A DNA stretch of 64,000 nt from Mumia flava. GTDB lineage: Bacteria; Actinomycetota; Actinomycetes; Propionibacteriales; Nocardioidaceae. The notes below the pieces were generated by a model. It ran no database searches, was not told where the DNA came from, and saw nothing but the letters and a program-made list of their open reading frames with translations. The translations under genes were made by a program, and so were the position numbers. The stretch lies in NCBI RefSeq assembly GCF_002797495.1, contig NZ_PGEZ01000001.1, forward strand, positions 1,426,001-1,490,000. The letters run 5' to 3'. Shown here in pieces: positions 46,933 to 54,886 of the stretch (the stretch's first letter is position 1; each line of letters starts with the position of its first letter).

Positions 46933-47475
46933 TCAATCCGATTCGACCAGAGGCTCCGCCTGGAAGGACGCGACCGATGCGCTCAGACGTCGCAGCAGCG
47001 AGGCAAGCATCGCCTGCTCGTGGGCGTCGAGCAGACCGAGCATCGCCTGCTCGGTGGCGAGGTGGTCCGCGAAGACCGCATCGATCTTCCCCAGCCCGAG
47101 CTCGGTGAGCTCGGCGTAGACGACCCGCCGGTCCTCCTTCGAGCGCGTCCGCCGGATCAGCCCGTCCGCTTCCATCTTGTCCAGGCGGAACGTGATCCCG
47201 CCGGACGTCAGCAGCGACGACTCCGCGAGCTCGCCTGCCGTCTTGCGGTGCGGCGCACCGGAGCGGCGCAGGTTCGCGAGGACGTCGAAGGACGCCAGCG
47301 TCAGCCCGTGCCGCTCGTGCACCTGGCGCAGGACCGCACGCTGAGCCGCGTTGAGCCGGGTGATGCGCCCGAAGACCCCGATCGCCGCGGCGTCCAGGTC
47401 GGGCCGTTCGCGCGTCCACTGGGCGACGATGTCATCGACTTCGTCACGCTCGTCCTGCGACACGTTCGCCTCCAT
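46933..47475 (-). CDS. MarR-family repressor, presumed controller of the catabolic island
   Basis: A 180-residue MarR protein. The winged-helix part has LTLASFDVLANLRRSGAPHR, SLLTSGGITFRLDKMEADGL and the wing RRTRSKEDRRVVYAELTELG. ATG 47475 has gaggag upstream; the ATG at 47502 has none. It is divergent from the coxMSL genes, and dyads B1 and B2 lie in the shared spacer. It is the only regulator gene in the island, so I infer it binds all five dyad regions and is released by a pathway compound. Confidence 0.88.
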   Translation of the reverse strand: MEANVSQDERDEVDDIVAQWTRERPDLDAAAIGVFGRITRLNAAQRAVLRQVHERHGLTLASFDVLANLRRSGAPHRKTAGELAESSLLTSGGITFRLDKMEADGLIRRTRSKEDRRVVYAELTELGLGKIDAVFADHLATEQAMLGLLDAHEQAMLASLLRRLSASVASFQAEPLVESD

Positions 47476-47515
47476 GTGGCTCTCCTCGACTCCACTGGCC
47501 ATTGCCAGAAAAGAT

Positions 47516-47547
47516 CTTTGCCCTAAACTATATATCCCAGCGTTAAG
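47516..47547. promoter_or_regulatory. Island operator B (two dyads) between marR and the Mo-hydroxylase genes
   Basis: ctttgccctaaa (47516-47527) and cccagcgttaag (47536-47547, reverse of cttaacgctggg) match the island dyad; they are 20 bp apart. The spacer is A/T-rich (actatatat) and probably holds both divergent promoters. Confidence 0.65.
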
Positions 47548-47610
47548 ATTGTTAACACAGGAAACACTTCAACGGCACCGAAGCATAGTGCCAGGACAGA
47601 GAGTCTCGAC

Positions 47611-47640
47611 ATGACGACAACCGCGTGGCGGCGCCGGTGA
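47611..47640 (+). CDS. Possible nine-residue leader peptide before the FAD-subunit gene
   Basis: An ATG at 47611 opens a frame of nine codons (MTTTAWRRR) whose TGA (47638-47640) overlaps the GTG at 47637. The upstream ggacagagag is a fair ribosome site, and the GTG itself has none. This would make start of the FAD subunit depend on translation of the leader. It could also be chance. Confidence 0.35.
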   Translation: MTTTAWRRR

Positions 47641-48518
47641 AGCCCGCTCCGTTCGAGTACGTCCGCGCTCGATCCCTCCACGAGGCGGCCGAGCTCCTGG
47701 CCGCCGACCCCGACGCGAAGGTGCTCGCGGGCGGCCAGTCCCTCGTCCCCATGCTGAGCATGCGTCTGGCCAGACCTGCCCGGCTCGTCGACGTCGGGCG
47801 AATCGAGCACCTCGCGTACGTGGACGAGGTCGAAGGTCACCTCGAGATCGGCGCAACGGCCACCCAGACCCAGGTGGCAACCCACCCGCTGACCCTGTCC
47901 CGGGTGCCGATCCTGTCCGCCGGCATCGCCAGGATCGGGCACACGCAGATCCGCAACCGGGGCACCGTCTGCGGCAGCCTCGCCCACCACGACCCGTCGG
48001 CGGAGCTGCCCGCGCTCGCGCTGGCGCTCGACGCCCGGCTGACCTCGTTCAGCGTCCGCGGCCCCGTCTCGCGCACCGCGGACGCGTTCTTCACCGGGAC
48101 GTTCGACACCGCGCTCGACCTCGACGAGGTGCTGACGTCGGTCCAGTTCGCGATGCCTCCCGAGGGGACCGGCTGGTCGTTCCGCGAGGTCGCGCGCCGC
48201 AGCGGCGACTTCGCCCTCGTCGGTGTCGGCGCACTGCTCCACACCGACGACGCGGGCGTGGTCGACCACGTCCGGATCTCCCTGTTCGGCGTGGGGTCCA
48301 CGCCCGTCCGGGTGCGCGCGGTCGAGGACCGGCTCCTCGGCACGGTGGTGGACGAGCCCGCGCTCGACGCGGCGGCCGAGGCCACCGCCGACCAGATCGA
48401 CCCGACCAGCGACGCGCACGCCTCCGCGGACTACCGGCGCGAGGTCGCTGCCCATCTCGTCCAGGAGGCCCTCGCCGAGGCGTGGGCCACGACCAGGAGG
48501 AAGCACGCCGATGCCTGA
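47637..48518 (+). CDS. FAD-binding medium subunit of a CO-dehydrogenase-type molybdenum hydroxylase
   Basis: A 293-residue CoxM/CutM-like subunit. Taking the GTG at 47637 gives the family-typical start (V/M)KPAPFEYVRARSLHEA; a GTG at 47625 is also open. FAD contacts are in VLAGGQSLVPMLSMRLARP and IGHTQIRNRGTVCGSLAHHD. It passes electrons from the 2Fe-2S subunit to an acceptor. The 3' end overlaps the small-subunit gene by eight bases. Part of a complete M-S-L set with coxG-like gene after it. Confidence 0.92.
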   Translation: MKPAPFEYVRARSLHEAAELLAADPDAKVLAGGQSLVPMLSMRLARPARLVDVGRIEHLAYVDEVEGHLEIGATATQTQVATHPLTLSRVPILSAGIARIGHTQIRNRGTVCGSLAHHDPSAELPALALALDARLTSFSVRGPVSRTADAFFTGTFDTALDLDEVLTSVQFAMPPEGTGWSFREVARRSGDFALVGVGALLHTDDAGVVDHVRISLFGVGSTPVRVRAVEDRLLGTVVDEPALDAAAEATADQIDPTSDAHASADYRREVAAHLVQEALAEAWATTRRKHADA

Positions 48519-48993
48519 GATCACCGTGACCGTCAACGGCACCGAGCACCGGCTCGACGTCCACGACCGGCTGCTCCTCACCGACCTGCTCCGCGACCGG
48601 CTGCGGCTCACCGGGACCCACCTCGGGTGCGAGCACGGCGTCTGCGGTGCGTGCACGGTGCTGCTCGACGACCTCCCCGTGCGCGGGTGCCTCGTGCTCG
48701 CCGTGCAGGCGGACGGCCGCCAGGTGCGTACGGTCGAGTCCGTCGCGCCGGACGCGTCCACGCTGCACCCGGTCCAGCAGGCGATGGCGGACTGCCACGG
48801 GCTCCAGTGCGGGTTCTGCACACCCGGCATCGTGATGACCCTCGTCGCGATGCACGAGCGGGACGAGCGACCCGCGACCGACGAGGTCGACGAGGCGCTC
48901 TCCGGCCACCTCTGCCGGTGCACCGGCTACCGCAACATCACCGAGGCCGCGCACCGCGCCCTCGGGTGCGAGCGCGAGGAGGCCCGACGATGA
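48511..48993 (+). CDS. 2Fe-2S small subunit of the molybdenum hydroxylase
   Basis: A 160-residue subunit with both iron-sulfur clusters: plant-type CEHGVCGACTVLL plus Cys in PVRGC, and the second cluster LQCGFCTPGIVM with HLCRCTGYRNI. It starts at ATG 48511 with gaggaag upstream and overlaps the large-subunit ATG by four bases. Confidence 0.94.
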   Translation: MPEITVTVNGTEHRLDVHDRLLLTDLLRDRLRLTGTHLGCEHGVCGACTVLLDDLPVRGCLVLAVQADGRQVRTVESVAPDASTLHPVQQAMADCHGLQCGFCTPGIVMTLVAMHERDERPATDEVDEALSGHLCRCTGYRNITEAAHRALGCEREEARR

Positions 48994-51383
48994 CCGCTCC
49001 GACCGACGGCTCGGCGTCGAGGGCCTCGCTGATCGGCGCCTCGATCCCGCGGCGCGAGGACGACGCGCTCCTGCGGGGCGAGGGCCGGTTCCTCGCCGAC
49101 CTCGACATCCCGGGTGCGCTCGAGGTGGCGTTCGTACGCAGCCCGCACGCGCGCGCCACGCTCACGAAGGTCGACCTCGGCGCGGCCCGCGAGCTTCCGG
49201 GTGTCGTCGCCGCCTTCGCGTGGGACGACCTCCGTGACGACGTCGCCCCGCTCGTGCTCGAGGCGGAGATGCGCGTCCCCGAGCGGGTCGTCGAGGCGGT
49301 GCGGCCGCTGTCGCGCCTGCAGCCGTTCCCGCTGCTCGCCGACGGGGCGGTGCTCTGCGTCGGGCAGCCGGTCGCGGTCGTCGTCGCCGTCGACCGCTAC
49401 GTCGCCGAGGATGCGCTCGAGCTGGTCGACATCGACTACGCGCCGCTGCCGGCACTGGTCGACCCGCTCGACGCCCTCGGGCCGGACGCGCACGCGGTCG
49501 CACCCGGGACGGACGACAACCTCGCGATCTCGGTCGAGGGCCACGTCGGCGACGTCGACGCCGCGCTGAACTCCGCCGTCCACGTCGTCACCGAGCGGTA
49601 CCGCTCGCACCGCTACGTCGCCTCCCCGATGGAGACCCGCGGCGTGGCGGTGACGGTCGACCCGCACGACCGCTCGCTGACGGTGTTCGCCTCGACGCAG
49701 ACACCGCACCGGCTGCGCGAGGTGATCGCCTCGACGCTGGGCATCGACGCGGGCACGGTCCGGGTGACCGCTCCCGACGTCGGCGGCGGCTTCGGCCAGA
49801 AGGGGGTGCAGTACGTCGAGGACGTGCTCGTCCCGTACCTCGCGCGTCGACTCGGCCGACCGGTCCGCTGGGTCGAGGACCGACTGGAGAACCTGACCTC
49901 GTCGTCCCATGCCCGCGAGCAGGTGCACGACATCACGCTCGCCGCGGACGCCGACGGACGGCTGCTCGCGCTGCGCGACGACGTCGTGATCAACCTCGGG
50001 TGCGCGAACCTCACCGGCCTCGTGGTCCCGTACAACACCCTCACCCACGTGATCGGCCCCTACGTCGTCCCCGCGCTCGACCTGCGTGTGCGCGGCGCGC
50101 TGACCAACACGATGTTCGCCACGCCATACCGCGGGGCCGGGCGGCCGGAGGCGGTGTTCGCGATGGAGCGGGCGATGGACCGGCTCGCCCACCAGATCGG
50201 GATCGAGCCGCACGAGCTGCGCGCCCGCAACCTCGTCCAGCCCGAGGCCATGCCCCACGAGACCGGCCTGATGTACCGCGACGGAACGATGCAGACGTAC
50301 GACTCGGGGAACTTTCCCGAGCTGCTCCGCCGCCTGGTCGGGCACCTCGACGTCGACGCGGTCCGCACGCGCCAGGCCGCCGGCGCGTCCGCCGGCCGCC
50401 GGATCGGCGTCGGGCTCGCGATGTACATCGAGGGCACGGGGCTGGGTCCGTTCGAGAGCGGCTCGGTGAGCGTGCTGCCGAACGGGCGGGTGCGGGTCGC
50501 GACCGGAGCCAGCTCCCAGGGCCAGGCGCACCGGACGACCTTCGCCCAGGTCGCCGCGGACGCGCTCGGGGTCCCGTGGGACCGGATCGACCTCGTCGAG
50601 GGCGACACCGCCGCGATCGGGCACGGCGTCGGGACGATCGCCAGCCGCAGCATGGTGACGGCGGGGAACGCGATCCACACCGCAGCGCTCGCGGTGCGGG
50701 AGGCCCTGCTGGCCGACGCGTCGCAGATCCTCGAGATCGCGGTCGAGGACCTCGAGCTCGTCGACGGATCCGTACGACCGGTCGGCATCCCCGACGCCGG
50801 CATCGACGTCGCCGAGCTGGCACGGCGGCGGGCCCCGCTGCTCGCCCCGGGCACCACGACGGGACCGGGTGCGACGGTCAGCGAGACCGCCTTCTTCAAG
50901 CCCCCGACCGTCACCGTGGCGAGTGCCGCTCACGGCGCGGTCGTCGAGGTGGACGAGCGCACCGGCACCGTCGAGATCCTGCGGTACGCCGTGGTGCACG
51001 ATTGCGGACGCGTGGTCAACCCGATGGTCGCCGACGGCCAGGTGACCGGCGGCGTGATGCAGGGCATCGGGGGTGCCCTCTACGAGGAGATGCAGTACGG
51101 GCCGGACGGGCAGCCGCGGTCGGTGACCTACATGGACTACCTGGTCCCGACGTCGGCGGAGGCCCCGCCGTACGTGCTCGACCACGTCGAGACGCCCTCC
51201 ACCCTCAACCCGCTCGGCGTCAAGGGCCTCGGCGAGGGCGGGGCGATCGCCCCGCCGGCCGCCGTCACCAACGCGGTCGAGGACGCCCTCGGCCCCGACC
51301 GCGTCCACCTGACCCGCGGACCGCTCAGCCCGAGCCGGATCCGCGACCACATCCGCGACGGCCGCACGGCCGCAGAGAGGTAG
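48990..51383 (+). CDS. Molybdopterin-binding large subunit of the molybdenum hydroxylase
   Basis: A 797-residue catalytic subunit of the xanthine oxidase/CO dehydrogenase family. Molybdopterin contacts include APDVGGGFGQKG, TPYRGAGRPEAVFAMERAMD and ATGASSQGQAH, and the base Glu is in VKGLGEGGAIAPP. The active-site loop PYRGAGR is form II, not the AYXCSFR loop of true CO dehydrogenase, so the substrate is probably an aromatic or N-heterocyclic compound hydroxylated with water. MCD-dependent assembly genes (coxD/E/F) are not in the window. Confidence 0.92.
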   Translation: MTAPTDGSASRASLIGASIPRREDDALLRGEGRFLADLDIPGALEVAFVRSPHARATLTKVDLGAARELPGVVAAFAWDDLRDDVAPLVLEAEMRVPERVVEAVRPLSRLQPFPLLADGAVLCVGQPVAVVVAVDRYVAEDALELVDIDYAPLPALVDPLDALGPDAHAVAPGTDDNLAISVEGHVGDVDAALNSAVHVVTERYRSHRYVASPMETRGVAVTVDPHDRSLTVFASTQTPHRLREVIASTLGIDAGTVRVTAPDVGGGFGQKGVQYVEDVLVPYLARRLGRPVRWVEDRLENLTSSSHAREQVHDITLAADADGRLLALRDDVVINLGCANLTGLVVPYNTLTHVIGPYVVPALDLRVRGALTNTMFATPYRGAGRPEAVFAMERAMDRLAHQIGIEPHELRARNLVQPEAMPHETGLMYRDGTMQTYDSGNFPELLRRLVGHLDVDAVRTRQAAGASAGRRIGVGLAMYIEGTGLGPFESGSVSVLPNGRVRVATGASSQGQAHRTTFAQVAADALGVPWDRIDLVEGDTAAIGHGVGTIASRSMVTAGNAIHTAALAVREALLADASQILEIAVEDLELVDGSVRPVGIPDAGIDVAELARRRAPLLAPGTTTGPGATVSETAFFKPPTVTVASAAHGAVVEVDERTGTVEILRYAVVHDCGRVVNPMVADGQVTGGVMQGIGGALYEEMQYGPDGQPRSVTYMDYLVPTSAEAPPYVLDHVETPSTLNPLGVKGLGEGGAIAPPAAVTNAVEDALGPDRVHLTRGPLSPSRIRDHIRDGRTAAER

Positions 51384-51385
51384 GC

Positions 51386-51994
51386 ATGGAGCTCCAGCAC
51401 ACGTTCACCGTCCCGATCAACCCCGGAGAGGCCGCCGCGGTGCTGCACGACGTACGGCGGCTCGCGCCGTGCGTACCCGGTGCGACGCTCGACGACTTCG
51501 ACGGACATGAGTTCAGCGGACGGATGACCGTCAAGGTCGGCGCGATCGTGATGGCGTACCAGGGCGCGGGACGGTTCCTGGACGGCGACGACCGGACGAT
51601 CCCGCTGCGCGTCGAGGCACGCGAGACGAAGGGCGCCGGCGGCGCTGCGGCCGACGTCGTGTGCCGGCTGGACGCCGACGGCGACGGCACCCGGGTCGTC
51701 GTCGACACCCGCCTCGACATCTCCGGACGTCCGGCGCAGTTCGGCCGTGGCGTGATCAGCGAGGTCGGCGACCGGGTGATCGCGGCGTTCGCGGACAACC
51801 TCCGGGCCGAGCTCCTCCGGGGCGCGAACGCAGGTGCGGGCGCCGCGGAGGCGGACCGGTCCGCTGCGCCCGCGGCGGCGCCGCTCGACCTCGGATCGGT
51901 CGCCGGCCCTGTGATCGCCCGCAGGCTGGCGCCCGCCGGCGTCGTGCTGGCGATCGCGGCGGCATTTCTCCTCGGACGGCGCAGCGCCCACTGA
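51386..51994 (+). CDS. CoxG-like SRPBCC protein with C-terminal membrane anchor
   Basis: A 202-residue protein: SRPBCC/CoxG domain at 1-145 (MELQHTFTVPINPGEAAAVL, RLAPCVPGATLDDFDGHEFS), an Ala-rich linker and a final hydrophobic segment (GVVLAIAAAFLLGRRSAH). CoxG recruits CO dehydrogenase to the membrane, and this protein probably does the same for the enzyme here. Two bases separate it from the large-subunit gene. Confidence 0.88.
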   Translation: MELQHTFTVPINPGEAAAVLHDVRRLAPCVPGATLDDFDGHEFSGRMTVKVGAIVMAYQGAGRFLDGDDRTIPLRVEARETKGAGGAAADVVCRLDADGDGTRVVVDTRLDISGRPAQFGRGVISEVGDRVIAAFADNLRAELLRGANAGAGAAEADRSAAPAAAPLDLGSVAGPVIARRLAPAGVVLAIAAAFLLGRRSAH

Positions 51995-51998
51995 AGCC

Positions 51999-52021
51999 CG
52001 TTACCGAATCGTTACCGAAAC
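51999..52021 (+). promoter_or_regulatory. Direct repeat cgttaccgaa x2, GlnR-box-like
   Basis: cgttaccgaa occurs at 51999-52008 and 52010-52019, 11 bp apart, giving GTTAC-N6-GTTAC and the AC-N9-AC pattern of actinomycete GlnR boxes. It lies about 80-100 bp upstream of the ABC importer gene, and nitrogen control would fit a nitrogen-containing substrate. The match is to half of a full box only. Confidence 0.4.
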
Positions 52022-52039
52022 TGTCTAGGCGCCATATAT

Positions 52040-52066
52040 CTTAGGTCTAATACTTATTGATCTAAG
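52040..52066 (+). promoter_or_regulatory. Island operator C (two dyads, 15 bp apart)
   Basis: cttaggtctaat (52040-52051) and tattgatctaag (52055-52066, reverse of cttagatcaata) in an A/T-rich promoter region 30-57 bp upstream of the binding-protein gene. Confidence 0.72.
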
Positions 52067-52096
52067 AAGTACTCCCGCTGAGAGAAGGGCCAGCCC

Positions 52097-53119
52097 ATGT
52101 CGAAGAAGCTCGTCACCGCCGCGATGGTGACCGTCACGGCGCTCGTCGCCACCGCCTGCGGAGGCGGCGGCTCGGACGCCTCCGAGAGCGGGAAGGTGAC
52201 GGTCGCCCTGCCGTTCGCCAGCTGCCTGTCCTGGTACCCGCTCTACGTCGCGAAGGACAAGGGCTACTTCGACGACGAGGGGATCGACGCGACGTTCGAG
52301 GCCACGGATGGCTCGGGCGGCGCCGTGCAGGCCACGCTGTCCGGGAAGGCCGACCTCGCGCTCGCGGCACCCAACGCCTACCTGTCCGCGACCGGCACCG
52401 GCGCCGACCTCGAGGCGTACTACGGCTTCTACCAGGCCAGCACGTTCTCGCTCGTCACGCCGAGCGACTCCGGCATCAACGACCTGTCCGACCTCGAGGG
52501 CTCGACGATCGGCATCAGCACCCCCGGCGGCGGCGACGTCATCTACATGGAGTGGCTGATGGCGCAGGCCGGGCTGCACAAGGACGAGGACTTCTCCGAG
52601 CTCGCGGTGGGCGACGGCTCGTCGGCCGCGACGGCGCTCAGCAAGGGCTCCGTCGACGCCTACTCCGCGTCCTTCTTCGACGAGGAGGTCATCAAGGCCG
52701 GCGGGATCGACCTCACCGTGCTGCACGGCGAGGACGAGCCCCAGGTCGTGGACAACTTCCTCGTCGCGACGCAGGAGTGGACGTCGGCCAACAGCGACAC
52801 CGTCGACGGCCTCGGCCGGGCGATCGCTCGCGGGACCGCGTGGGGTCTGGACAACCCCGACGGTGTGATCGACCTGTGCGGCACCTACGCACCGGAGGAG
52901 ACCGAGGACCCCGACTTCGCGAAGGTCGTCTACGACCGGGTCAGCGACCTGCTCACGCTGCCCGCGAGCGCGAACGGCCAGTACGGCGCGATCGACCTCG
53001 ACACGTTCGGCACGGTCGCCGGACAGCTCGCCGACCTGGGGCTGGTGGACAGCGCCGACGGCGCCGCCGACGTGAACAACGACCACGTCGAGGCCTGGAA
53101 CTCCGACCCGGCCTCCTGA
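52097..53119 (+). CDS. Substrate-binding lipoprotein of an NMT1/nitrate-sulfonate-type ABC importer
   Basis: A 340-residue lipoprotein with lipobox VATAC (Cys21). The fold is of the NMT1/THI5/SsuA type: FASCLSWYPLYVAKDKGYFDDE, then GSGGAVQATLSGKADLALA and STIGISTPGGGDVIYMEWLM. Relatives bind nitrate, sulfonates, thiamine precursors, riboflavin or aromatic acids. Being under the island operator, it probably binds the pathway substrate. Followed by its ATPase and permease genes. Confidence 0.88.
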   Translation: MSKKLVTAAMVTVTALVATACGGGGSDASESGKVTVALPFASCLSWYPLYVAKDKGYFDDEGIDATFEATDGSGGAVQATLSGKADLALAAPNAYLSATGTGADLEAYYGFYQASTFSLVTPSDSGINDLSDLEGSTIGISTPGGGDVIYMEWLMAQAGLHKDEDFSELAVGDGSSAATALSKGSVDAYSASFFDEEVIKAGGIDLTVLHGEDEPQVVDNFLVATQEWTSANSDTVDGLGRAIARGTAWGLDNPDGVIDLCGTYAPEETEDPDFAKVVYDRVSDLLTLPASANGQYGAIDLDTFGTVAGQLADLGLVDSADGAADVNNDHVEAWNSDPAS

Positions 53120-53160
53120 GCACCCGCACCAGGCGGCCGCACCCGCCACGAGAGGGAACC

Positions 53161-54018
53161 ATGACTGACCACGGCACGACCAACGGCACCGCGACCACCG
53201 CCACCGCGGAACGAGGACCGGCGGGAGGGGCGGTCCACGTGGCCGACCTCGTCCGGACCTTCACCCGCGACGGTGAAACGGTGCACGCCCTGGGACCGGT
53301 GTCGCTCGACATCGAGCCCGGTGAGTTCGTGGCGCTCCTGGGTCCCTCCGGGTGCGGCAAGAGCACGCTGCTCAACATCATCGGCGGACTCCTCCCGCCG
53401 ACCTCGGGCACCGTCCGGGTCGGCGGGAACGACGTCGCCGGCGTCCCGGACGGTGTCGGGATGATGTTCCAGAAGGCCGTCCTGCTGGCCTGGCGGACGA
53501 TCCGGGAGAACGTGCTCCTCCCGGTGGAGGTGGCGGGCGGCCGCAGGGCCGCGAAGGCCGCGAGCACCCGGGCCGACGAGCTGCTCGACCTCGTCGGGCT
53601 GAGCGGCTTCGCCGACAAGATGCCGAACGAGCTGTCGGGCGGCATGCAGCAGCGTGCGGCGATCTGCCGGATGCTGATCCAGGACCCCGAGGTCCTGCTG
53701 CTCGACGAGCCGTTCGGAGCGCTCGACGAGTTCACCCGCGAGTACATGAACGTCGAGCTCGCGCGGATCTGCGCGCTGACCGGGCGTACCGCCGTCTTCG
53801 TCACGCACTCGATCTCCGAGGCGGTGTTCCTCGCCGACCGCGTGGTGGTGATGAGCGCGCGTCCCGGTCGGATCGCCGGTGTGGTCGACGTCGACCTGCC
53901 CGGACCGCGCGACCCCGAGGTGATGACCGGGTCGGCCTTCCAGTCCTACGTGCGCGAGGCGCGCGACCTGCTGAAGACCGGCTACGAAGCCGCGTCCTCG
54001 ACCACGAAGGAGTCCTGA
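53161..54018 (+). CDS. ABC importer ATPase (SsuB/TauB-like)
   Basis: A 285-residue ATPase: Walker [16 protein letters not shown], signature LSGGMQQRAAICRML, Walker B VLLLDEPFGALDEFTRE and switch His in FVTHSISEAVFLADRV. These are marks of the nitrate/sulfonate/taurine importer class. An N-terminal Thr/Ala-rich tail of about 25 residues precedes the domain. One base separates it from the permease start. Confidence 0.93.
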   Translation: MTDHGTTNGTATTATAERGPAGGAVHVADLVRTFTRDGETVHALGPVSLDIEPGEFVALLGPSGCGKSTLLNIIGGLLPPTSGTVRVGGNDVAGVPDGVGMMFQKAVLLAWRTIRENVLLPVEVAGGRRAAKAASTRADELLDLVGLSGFADKMPNELSGGMQQRAAICRMLIQDPEVLLLDEPFGALDEFTREYMNVELARICALTGRTAVFVTHSISEAVFLADRVVVMSARPGRIAGVVDVDLPGPRDPEVMTGSAFQSYVREARDLLKTGYEAASSTTKES

Positions 54019-54019
54019 G

Positions 54020-54877
54020 ATGGCGCAGACCGCCACCGCGCCCGCCGCGCCGACCTCCCCGCCGGCCGCCCGGACCCGCAAGCCGCTGATGGAGCGGATC
54101 CCGACGCCCGTGCTCCTGACGATCGCGCTCGCGGTGCTCGTCGCCGTCTGGCAGGGCGTGATCGCCGCGGGGCTCGTCAACGAGTACGTGCTCCCGACGC
54201 CGTGGGACACCGCCGTCGCGCTCTGGGACGTGACCGTCGACCTGTTCACCGGCGGCCCCGTCTTCGACGCCTTCCTCGTCTCCGCGCAGGAGACGCTCTA
54301 CGGCCTGCTGATCGCCGCGGTCGCCGGTGTCGTGCTCGGCGTCGCGATCGCCGAGACCGTGATCGGCCGCCGGGTGCTGCAGCCGCTGATGGTCGCTCTC
54401 TACGCCGCGCCGAAGGTCGCGCTCGCTCCGCTGTTCGTGGCGTGGTTCGGGTTCGGGATGGCGCCGAAGATCGTGATGGCCGCGGTGATCGCGTTCTTCC
54501 CCGTGATGGTCGACACCGCCGCGGGCCTCGCCGGCATCGACGAGGACGAGGACAAGCTGTTCCGGTCGATGCGGGCCTCGCGCTGGCAGCGGTTCTTCAA
54601 GCTCAAGCTGATGAACGCGCTGCCGTTCATCTTCGCCGGGCTGAAGTCCGCCGCGGTCCTCGCGGTGATCGGCGCGATCGTCGCGGAGTTCCTCGGCGGC
54701 GGCGAAGGGCTCGGCGTGATGGTGAAGACCGCGAGCGTCGGCTTCGCGCTCGACCGTGTCTTCGCCTTCGTCATCCTGCTCTCCGTGCTGGCGTTCCTCG
54801 TCTACCTCGCGGTCGACGTGATCGAGCGCCGGGTCATCTTCTGGCGCCAGACCGGCTTCCTCCCCACCGAGTCCTGA
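54020..54877 (+). CDS. ABC importer permease (SsuC-like)
   Basis: A 285-residue permease with six membrane segments and the EAA-type loop RSMRASRWQRFFKLKLMNAL. APLFVAWFGFGMAPKI is typical of the nitrate/sulfonate/bicarbonate class. A Pro/Ala-rich cytoplasmic tail precedes the first helix. Next gene (ALDH) begins 9 bp on. Confidence 0.92.
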   Translation: MAQTATAPAAPTSPPAARTRKPLMERIPTPVLLTIALAVLVAVWQGVIAAGLVNEYVLPTPWDTAVALWDVTVDLFTGGPVFDAFLVSAQETLYGLLIAAVAGVVLGVAIAETVIGRRVLQPLMVALYAAPKVALAPLFVAWFGFGMAPKIVMAAVIAFFPVMVDTAAGLAGIDEDEDKLFRSMRASRWQRFFKLKLMNALPFIFAGLKSAAVLAVIGAIVAEFLGGGEGLGVMVKTASVGFALDRVFAFVILLSVLAFLVYLAVDVIERRVIFWRQTGFLPTES

Positions 54878-54886
54878 AGGATCCCG

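Noticed and set aside
48990-51383. True carbon monoxide dehydrogenase
   Set aside because: The active-site loop is PYRGAGR rather than AYXCSFR, and the neighbouring genes fit aromatic catabolism.
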